Positions 56,275-64,000 of a stretch of 64,000 nucleotides of DNA are shown one piece after another. Position 1 is the first letter of the stretch. Each line of letters begins with the position of its first letter. Location: contig OX457042.1 of the NCBI GenBank assembly GCA_949752735.1, positions 58,875,797-58,939,796 of the forward strand. Direction: 5' to 3'. Both the position numbers and the translations under genes were made by a program. Origin of the DNA: Lumbricus terrestris. Its lineage: Eukaryota > Annelida > Clitellata > Crassiclitellata > Lumbricidae. Below the pieces are notes generated by a model. That model was given only the letters and a program-made list of their open reading frames with translations, ran no database searches and had not been told where the DNA came from.

Positions 56275-59200
56275 GGTGTCACGACAACTCGTCTACCGAC
56301 AACTCGTCTAACGACAAGTGGTCTCCGGACAATTCGTCTACGACAACTGGTCTACGACAACTGGTCTACGACAACTGGTCTACGACAACTGGTCTACACA
56401 CAACTCGTACACGACAAAACGTTCATTGGGAATTCTTTAGTCAATGGCTGTTGCCGCTCAAAGAGAAGCTGGATTGAATAAAGGAAGTCTTTATAAAGCG
56501 AAAATCGACTAATGAAACCCTCGATGCAAAAAAGTAGAACGACGAAATGAACGAATTGATAAAAGTAATGCTTATAAAGTTTATGATGGCTTCATTAAAT
56601 GATCGCGTTGCTGAATAAATCCAGTTTCTGTTTCACCTATATAAAATCTTCATCTCGCTTCGATTTCAGAAATAAAGAAACCATCCAGCTTCCATTTCTT
56701 AAGCTTTCTTCTCATTAATCCAGCTTCTATTTCAGATCTATAAATACACTCATACAGCTTCCATTTCGTAAGCGTCTTAATTCACCCAGCTTCTATTTCT
56801 TAGGCGTTCTTCTAATTAATCCAGCTCCTATTTCAGATCTATAAATACACTCATCCAGCTTCCATTCTTAAGCGATTTAATTCATCCAGCTTCTATTTCT
56901 TAAGCGTTCTTCTCATTAATCCAGCTCCTATTTCAGATCTATAAATGCTTTAATCCAGCTTCCATTCTTAAGCGATTTAATTCATCCAGCTTCTATTTCT
57001 TAAGCGTTCTTCTAATTAATCCAGCACCTATTTCAGATCTATAAATGCCTTAATCCAGCTTCCATTTTTAAGCGACTTATTCATCCAGCTTCTATTTCTT
57101 AAGCGATCTTCTAATTAATCCAGCTTCTATTTCAGATCTATAAATACACTCATCCAGCTTCCATTTCTTAAGCGTTTTACGTCAATTCCTCTTCTATTTC
57201 AGATATACTACCTTCATCCAGCTTCCATTTCTTAAGCGTCTTAATTCATCCAGCTTCTATTTCTTAAGCGTTCTTCTCATTAATCCAGCTCCTATTTCAG
57301 ATCTATAAATGCTTTGATCCAGCTTCCATTTCTTTAGCGTTCTTCTCAATAATCCAGCTCCTATTTCAGATCTATAAATGCCTTAGTCCAGCTTCCATTT
57401 CTTAAGCCTTCGATCATTCATCCAGCTTCTATTTCAGACGTATTTTCTGTTCTACTCAAAATGACGCTGGGTTGATTAAGCTATTATTATTTAAATTGGA
57501 TATGGATTGATAAAAATAACGCTACTTGAAACAGAAGGTGGAGTGATGGAAAATGTCCTAGCTTAAATTATTCCATCGTCTACTTCAGCTATGAAAAATG
57601 GTGTTTTACTTAAAATGGAAGCTGTACTGATGAAATATAATTGTTATCTGTATGGAAGTTGGATTGATAAATACAATTGTTGCTATTTAAATAGAAGCTT
57701 GCCTAACGAACCAAATGAAATTTTGCATAATTGGAACTGGATTACTCCAGTGTTATTTTTTTATCAATATATCTCCAATTTAACCGGGAATGATTTTATC
57801 AATCCAGCGTCCATTTGAGTAGAACAGAATTTGTCTAAATCCGACTTCTATTTAAAGACAATTCTCTTCATCAGTCCATCTTGTGTACCACCAACAGAAG
57901 TTAGGACACACGAAACAATCGCGTTGGTAAATAGAAGCTGGATTGATGAAAATACTTCAATATTAAATAGAAGCCTGATTTAGAAGACTATTGCGTCTAA
58001 AATTGAAGCTTTTTTCATGAGAACAATTTCATTTGAAACAGAAGTTGAGCTGGATGGATGAAAATTTTCTTGCTTAACTTGAAGCTGGATTGATAAAAAT
58101 CTTCTTGCTAAAATTGGAGCTGGATCGCTGAAAATAACGTTTGAGTGACGGAAACCGGAATAAGTATTTTTATACCTGAAATAGAAGCTGGATTGATGAA
58201 AATATTTTAATCCGTAAATTCGAGCTGGACGGATAAAAATGTTCTTGCTTAAATTTGAGCCTGGTTGGTGAATGTTTCTTCGTATATTGGGATTGAATTG
58301 ATGAAAATAACTGTTGGTTGAACAGAGGCTGGAATTATGAAAATATCGCTTGAGAAATGAAAACTGGATTAAGATATTTTATGACTGAAATGCAAGCTGG
58401 CATGATGAAACAATAGCCTGAGAAATGGAATCTGGAAGAAGATTCCTTATAGGTGAAATAGAAGCTTGATTGACGAAAATAACGCTTGAGAATTGGAAGC
58501 AGGACTTATGATAAAACGGTTGTGAAATAAAATTGGATTAAGGCATTTTTATATCTTAAATGGAAGCTGGATCAAGGTAATTTTATATCTGAAATAGGAG
58601 CTGGATTAATGATAAAACGCCTGAGTAATTGAAGCTGCAATAAGATTTTTTATGTCTTCAATCTTCAATTGAAGCTGGATGAAGGTATATTTATATCTGA
58701 AATAGAAGATGGATCGATGAAAAATGCATGATTGATAGACGTTTGATAAAAGAAAGCTGGACAAACGTTTTTTCAGCTGAAATAGAAGCTGGATGCATGT
58801 TGAAACACATGAATGAAAATTAACAGTCCAGTTTCCAATTATCAAGCGTTATATTCGTCAATCCAGCTTCCATTTCACCTATAAGGAATCTTCATCCAGC
58901 TTCCCTTGTCCATGCGTTTTTTATTAATCCAGCTTCCACTTCACATATAAAATATCTTAATTCAGCTTCCACTTCTCAGCTTTATCATTACGCAGATGAA
59001 AAATACCTTAATCCAGCGTTCATTACTCAAGCGCTTTTCAATAATCCAGCTTCCACTTCACATATAAAAAATCTTAAACCAGCTTCCATTTTAGATATAA
59101 AAATACCCTAATCCAGCTTCCATTTCCGATATAGAAATATCTTAATCCAGCTTCCATTTCTCGTGCATTATTTTCGTCAATCCATGTTGTCTTTCAGATA

Positions 59201-61229
59201 TAGCATTCCTTCATCATGCTTCCATTTCTAATGTGTTATCTTCATCAACCAGCTTCTTTGTCAAGTATAAAAACACCTTTATTCTGCTTTTATTTTCTAA
59301 GCGTGTACTTCGTTAATCCAGCTTCGATTTCACCTATTATGTCCATCATCCAGCTTCAATTTCTTATGCGTTTAATGCATTAATCCGGCTTCTATTTCAC
59401 CTGTAAGAGAACCTTCCTCCAACTTCCATTTCACCCATAAATACCTTTCATCCAGCTTCCATTTAGGAAGCGTTCAGGTCACAAATCCAGCTTGTATTTC
59501 ACCTGTAAAAGGACCTTTATCCAGGCTTTATTTCTCAAGTATTCGAGTATGCATTTTTACTTTTCAACAATCCAGATTCTATTCATCAAAAATTTCGTCT
59601 CATCAGTCCAGCTTCTATTTGAAATAATTTCTTTTTCAATCCAACTTATGTTTTAAAAACAATAATTATTTTTCGTCAATCCATGTCCAATATGAGTTAG
59701 AACATTTTCATCAATCCAGTTCCAATTTAAAGCAAGAACATTTTCATCAATCCAGCTTCCATTTAGGTTACAATGAGTCTGTATGAATCCGACATTTATT
59801 TTGCGAGAATTCTTTTCATCAATAATGCTGGAAAAAGCTTAAGAAATGGAAGCTGGATGAGTGTAATTATATATCTGAAATAGAAGCTGGATGAATGAAC
59901 GAACGCTTAAGAAATGGAAGCTGGATTAAGGCATTTGTAGATCTGAAATAGGAGCCGGATTAATGAGAAGAACGCTAAAGAAATGGAAGCTGGATGAAGT
60001 TATTATATACCTGAAATAGAAGCGGAATTGAAGAAAAACGCAAAAGAAATGGAAGCTGGATGAAGTTATTATATACCTGAAATAGAAGCGGAATTGATGA
60101 AAAACGCTAAAGAAATGGAAGCTGGATGAAGGTATAATATATCAGAAATAGTAGCTGAATTTATGAGAAGAACGCTTAAGAAATGGAAGCTGAATGAGTG
60201 TATTCTATATCTGAAATAGGAGCTGGATTAATGAGAAGAACGCTTAAGAAAGGGAACATGGATTAAGGCATTTATATACCTCAAATAGAAGCTGGATTAA
60301 TGAGAAGAACGCTTAAGAAATGGAAGCTGGATCAAGGCACTTAAAGATCTGATATAGAAGCGGAATTGACGAAAAACGCTAAAAAATGGAAGCCGGATGA
60401 ATATATGAGAAATAGTAGCTGAATTTATGAGAAGAACGCTTAGGAAATAGAAGCTGGATGAATTAAAAACGCTTAAGAAATGGAAGCTGGATGAATTAAA
60501 AAAACTAAAGAAATAGAAGCTGGATTAAGGCATTTATAGATCTGAAATAGGAGCTGGATGAATGGAAAACGCTTAAGAAATGGAAGCTGGATGAAGGTAT
60601 AATATATCTGAAATAGAAGCGGAATTGACGAAAAACGCTAAAGAAATGGAAGCTGGATGAATTAAAAACGCTTAAGAAATGGAAGCTGGATGAGTGCATT
60701 TGTCTATCTGAAATAGTAGCTGGATTAATGAAAAGAACGCTAAAAAATAGAAGCTGGATGAATGATCGAACGCTTAAGAAATAGAAGCTGGAGGAAGGTA
60801 TTATATATTTGAAATAGAAGTTGGATGAATGATAATTGTGTTTACCAGTGCGATCATTTCGTGAAGCCACTTTAAAATTCACTTGCATTATTTTCATCAT
60901 TTCTGCTTCGTTAAAAGGACGTGCATTTCGTCGGTTTGTTTTTCCATTGAGGGTTTCATTAGTCGATTTTCGCTTTATAAGGAGTTCTTTTAATCAATAC
61001 AGCTTCCCTTTCAGCGCCAACAGCCATTGACTAAAAAATTCCCAGTGAACGTTTTGTCGTGTGCGAGTTGCGTGTGGACCATTATTTTGTCTGTAGACCA
61101 GTTGTCGTAGACCAGTTGTCGTAGACCAGTTGTCGTAGACCAGTTGTCGTAGACCAGTTGTCGTAGACGAATTGTCTGGAGACCAGTTGTCGGTAGACGA
61201 GTTGTCGGTAGACCAGTTGTCGTGGAACC
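56275..61229. mobile_element. Giant foldback element, 4.95 kb, array-built inverted arms
   Basis: It starts GGTGTCACGACAAC and ends GTTGTCGTGGAACC, flanked by a perfect 9-bp duplication ATTTCATAT (56266-56274 and 61230-61238). Outer arms are 14-bp units TCTACGACAACTGG (56275-56410) and the inverse (61060-61229). Next come inverted GAATTCTTTAGTCAATGGCTG and GCGAAAATCGACTAATGAAACCCTC segments, then long arrays of TCCAGCTTCCATTTC units whose orientation flips near 57460, 58835 and 59820. No transposase found. Confidence 0.93.
56640..60835. repeat. TCCAGCTTC / GAAGCTGGA arrays forming a near-palindrome
   Basis: The basic unit of about 30-35 bp is TCCAGCTTCCATTTCTTAAGCG or TCCAGCTTCTATTTCAGATCTATAAAT. 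Forward at 56640-57440, reverse at about 57900-58800, forward at 58820-59800, reverse at 59830-60835. Units nearest the outside are most regular, those at the centre most diverged. Fills the body of the foldback element. Confidence 0.9.
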
Positions 61230-61370
61230 ATTTCATATTTGTTACTTCTCTCGCCTATTATTTTTAACTTATAGCGCAGTATTTAGTTAGCGACAAGCGA
61301 CTGGTTATGGATCCCTGGCATCACAATGGATAAAATAGTCATTTAGAATTTGTAAATAGCCTACCTGAAC

Positions 61371-61941
61371 AATGGTTGCACTTGCTCCCTTGTCTCGTCT
61401 CGCCTTGATTATGCTAATGCGATTTTTGTTGACATTTCAGACTATGAGTTACATAGGCTGCAACGCATCAAAAATTCCTTAGCTCGGGTTGTGCTGCGCG
61501 TCCCACTACGATCAAGTTCTTCAGTTTTGCTTCATCAGCTGCATTGGCTTCCTGTCGAGTTCAGAATTAAATTCAAATTGGCCTGTTTAACCTACAAATC
61601 CCTCTCTACCGGAACACCTCCCTACCTTCAGTCACTGCTTACTCCTTACATTCCTCCTCGTTGCCTGCGATCATCAAACATGGGTCTTTTAGTTGAACCT
61701 CGATGCAGAACTGTTATGGGCTCGCGTGCATTCCATGCCTCTGCTCCCAAAGAATGGAATCTACTTCCACTCTCTCTTCGTTGCTCAAATTCACTCCCTA
61801 CCTTCAAAAAATGGCTCAAAACTCACTATTTCTCTTTGGCTTTCAAGCACATGGACCTTTAACTGAATCTTCCTCTTGTGGCTAACTATCCGCGCCTCAG
61901 ATTCACACTTTGGTGTGACCTTGCGCGCGTTATAAATTTAT

Positions 61942-62019
<78 letters not shown>

Positions 62020-62020
62020 G
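61371..62020 (+). mobile_element. CR1/L2-like LINE 3' end with (TAA)n tail
   Basis: The plus strand reads SRLDYANAIFVDISDYELHR, then LHQLHWLPVEFRIKFKLACL, TGTPPYLQSLLTPYIPPR, AFHASAPKEWNLLPLSLR and FKKWLKTHYF: the C-terminus of a CR1/L2-type ORF2. The 3' end runs into a TAA microsatellite (61942-62019). Nearly intact locally but 5'-truncated. Confidence 0.88.
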
Positions 62021-62233
62021 GCTAATAATAGTAATAGTAATATTTCAAAAGCGTGATATTAGTTCTTTGTGAATAGCCTATGCCCAGTTTCAATTCTTGT
62101 TTAAATTAGACTTCGTTACGGTGACGTGCATTCAACCAAAGATATAGCCTATTATTTTTAGTTTAGCTGAAGTTACCGAAAACATGTCTGAGTACGTTTT
62201 GTTGGCATTTGAAAACATTGTTTTTGCTGTCAG

Positions 62234-62581
62234 GTGCAACCAAAATTGAATTGCAGAGCCATGGTGCAGATCGTACAGCGTTAATGGAATCACATCAGCT
62301 CCATCAAAAAATCGAAGATCTTCGACGCGGAACCAAATCTTGGTCGCATCAAACTAATAAACCCAAGAGTCAACTGAGGGAAGAAGATATGGAAATTCTG
62401 AATTCTCAATTGGACAGAAGGACTGTGGTCGTTTGGATTTGGTGTCGTTCACAATCAGCCCTTCAACATATTCAGAAGTTTTATGAATCGAATCAACTGA
62501 GAGATGTATTCTTTGACAATATTCAAACTCCGCTTTCAACGGTGATCAACATCGATAGGAATCAATTCAAGAAAACCATTG
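62234..62581 (+). CDS. Gene D, alpha/beta domain exon (exon 5)
   Basis: The exon lies after TTTTTGCTGTCAG with GT completing Gly (phase 1). Basic helical part LHQKIEDLRRGT, then strand VVVWIWCRS, helix ALQHIQKFYESNQLRDVFF and strand TVINID. The 3' end shows GGCAAGTGCTTG, so the GC donor context GCAAGT is conserved, whereas the alternative GT site changes from GTATTT to GTGCTT. The propeller exon of this gene should lie right of the window. Confidence 0.73.
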
Positions 62582-64000
62582 GCAAGTGCTTGCGAGCGCC
62601 CTCGTCATAAATGAGATCTAAAACATACAATCAACCTCACATAAGTTAATAATTATTAAATGAATACGTGGGCAATGGTTAGGATGATCAGTAGCCTGTT
62701 GAAGTGGACAAACCGTTAATGTAGACATTATCTGAATAGTGTTAGTCGGGGCAAGTATTTGTTATAGCCTATAATCGCGAAGGTAGGGGAGAATGTCCTG
62801 CATTGGGACAATTTTTACATTTTAAGGCATATAATCTGTGTTAGCTGTAGTACATGTATATTGTTGATATAGTCCGAAACAGCAACGTTTCATGAACCGA
62901 AAATGATTTTATTGTAATTTTATCACAAGAATAAAGCCAAAATCTTTAGAATTTTTCTTTGTGAAAAAATGTGTCCCAATCCAGGTCATGGCGACCTGCA
63001 TTGGGAGAACGCATGTGGAGCATTGGGACAAACAACAGATCTGGCTCTAGTCATATCTAGTAGAGTATAATAGATCATATTCCAGTTGACAATATCTAAA
63101 TGAGTGGTTAGAGTAGATTAAACAATAATATTATCAAAAATTTAACCAATGCGAACAAGCTTCCAATGACCCATGTAATCCTAATAGAAAATAGCCTTAC
63201 GGGTCAATTTAAAGTGAGTGCAACGTAACATATATTTACCCTTCCTGATAGCATTCTGATGCACACAATATACAGTAAAACCATCTAAGTTTAATTTCAT
63301 AGGATGAATTTCCTGCATTTGGGATAGTCCCAATGCAGGCCATGTGCGCATGTCCCAATGCAGGCCATCAATGGCCAGGGCACTAGGCCTACTTTTGAGA
63401 TAATAAAAACTCAATGAATTATCCCCAAATTTCACCATATGCTTTGCAATATATACTGTTTACTTGTAGTTTAAGCTAATTTAGCACTGGGCATTTAATG
63501 CAGTGGTTGAGACTGAGTGAGTAAAAAAATTTATTTCCACCCCTAAAATTAAAAATTCCAATATCTCTGTAAAACGTTTTCCTTATTGCAGGGTAAGATG
63601 TATGATCATTCCCCCACATCAAATACGTACCCTGGTTATTTTCACACGCGATAATTATAGAGACGACTTCTGTACCACCACTGTCCCAATGCAGGACCTG
63701 TCCCAAACCTGGACATTCTCCCCCTACTTAAATTGTAGGCCTATTTGGCCCTGGGGTTAAATGAATACATTGGACAAAGTGGAATTCGAAGGAAAATGCG
63801 TACAAGACATTTGGAACAGGCGAATAGGCAACAAGAAATTCGCAGTGATATGGAAAGTATTAAAGAAATTCCGACACAAAAACGGGTAAGAAATGCTGAG
63901 ACATCATGCTGGCGGTGGTGGGGCCGAACCTGAGTCGAAAAATGAACTGGCACAAACTTCTGATCAACACTGAGAAAACGAAATCATGGACCTGCTGCAG
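62582..64000. other. Gene D intron 5 (to window end)
   Basis: Holds the MITE 62783-63727. The sequence at about 63760-63880 (AGGCAACAAGAAATTCGCAGTGATATGGAAAGTATTAAAG) aligns with 13830-13900 in B and 38390-38450 in C, confirming that this is the same intron. Confidence 0.6.
62783..63727. mobile_element. MITE with GTAGGGGAGAATGTCC ends
   Basis: The left end GTAGGGGAGAATGTCCTGC and right end GGACATTCTCCCCCTAC are inverted. The interior repeats CCCAATGCAGG/CCTGCATTGGG words several times. Target duplication unclear. Confidence 0.75.

Overview
This is animal nuclear DNA. Protein-coding sequence occurs as short exons with GT/GC donors and AG acceptors, separated by introns of hundreds to thousands of bases that are packed with transposons and microsatellites. 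The CARD domains, the mix of hAT, piggyBac, Helitron, LINE and long foldback elements, and the very frequent word TAGGCCTA suggest a marine invertebrate, plausibly a deuterostome such as an echinoderm. That assignment is an inference, not a proof.

The only convincing host genes are members of one tandemly repeated family, all on the + strand. Four copies (A-D) are visible. A intrudes from the left with only its last exon (366-1483). B has F-box-like (7207-7393), CARD (8349-8636), alpha/beta (13043-13390) and beta-propeller (15261-16150) exons, but I cannot find its first two exons. C looks complete with six exons over about 20 kb (21185-21284, 22845-22912, 23870-24056, 29144-29431, 34976-35332, 39829-40943), predicting about 704 aa. 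D has exons 1-5 (45315-45414, 46517-46584, 47180-47366, 55132-55416, 62234-62581) and runs off the right edge. The predicted order is: short basic N-terminus, F-box-like domain, CARD death fold, coiled-coil plus small alpha/beta domain, NHL-like beta-propeller. Exon phases agree across all copies. The layout recalls TRIM-NHL proteins (ubiquitin-ligase module plus propeller) and Apaf-1 (CARD plus propeller), but I know of no described protein with this combination. A role in innate immunity or cell death through ubiquitination is inference only.

The rest is mobile and repetitive DNA, much of it datable by nesting and by comparing the same intron between copies. Elements with clear target-site duplications include two piggyBac-type relics (TTAA), at least six hAT-like elements with 8-bp duplications, two Helitron-like elements with a G-rich minisatellite interior, and three foldback elements whose inverted ends are tandem arrays. 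The largest foldback element is about 5 kb (56275-61229). LINE fragments, three tRNA-derived SINE types and two decayed orphan transposon-associated protein families fill the gaps. One LINE insertion shared by A and C but absent from B, and SINEs shared by B and C, record the order of the tandem duplications.
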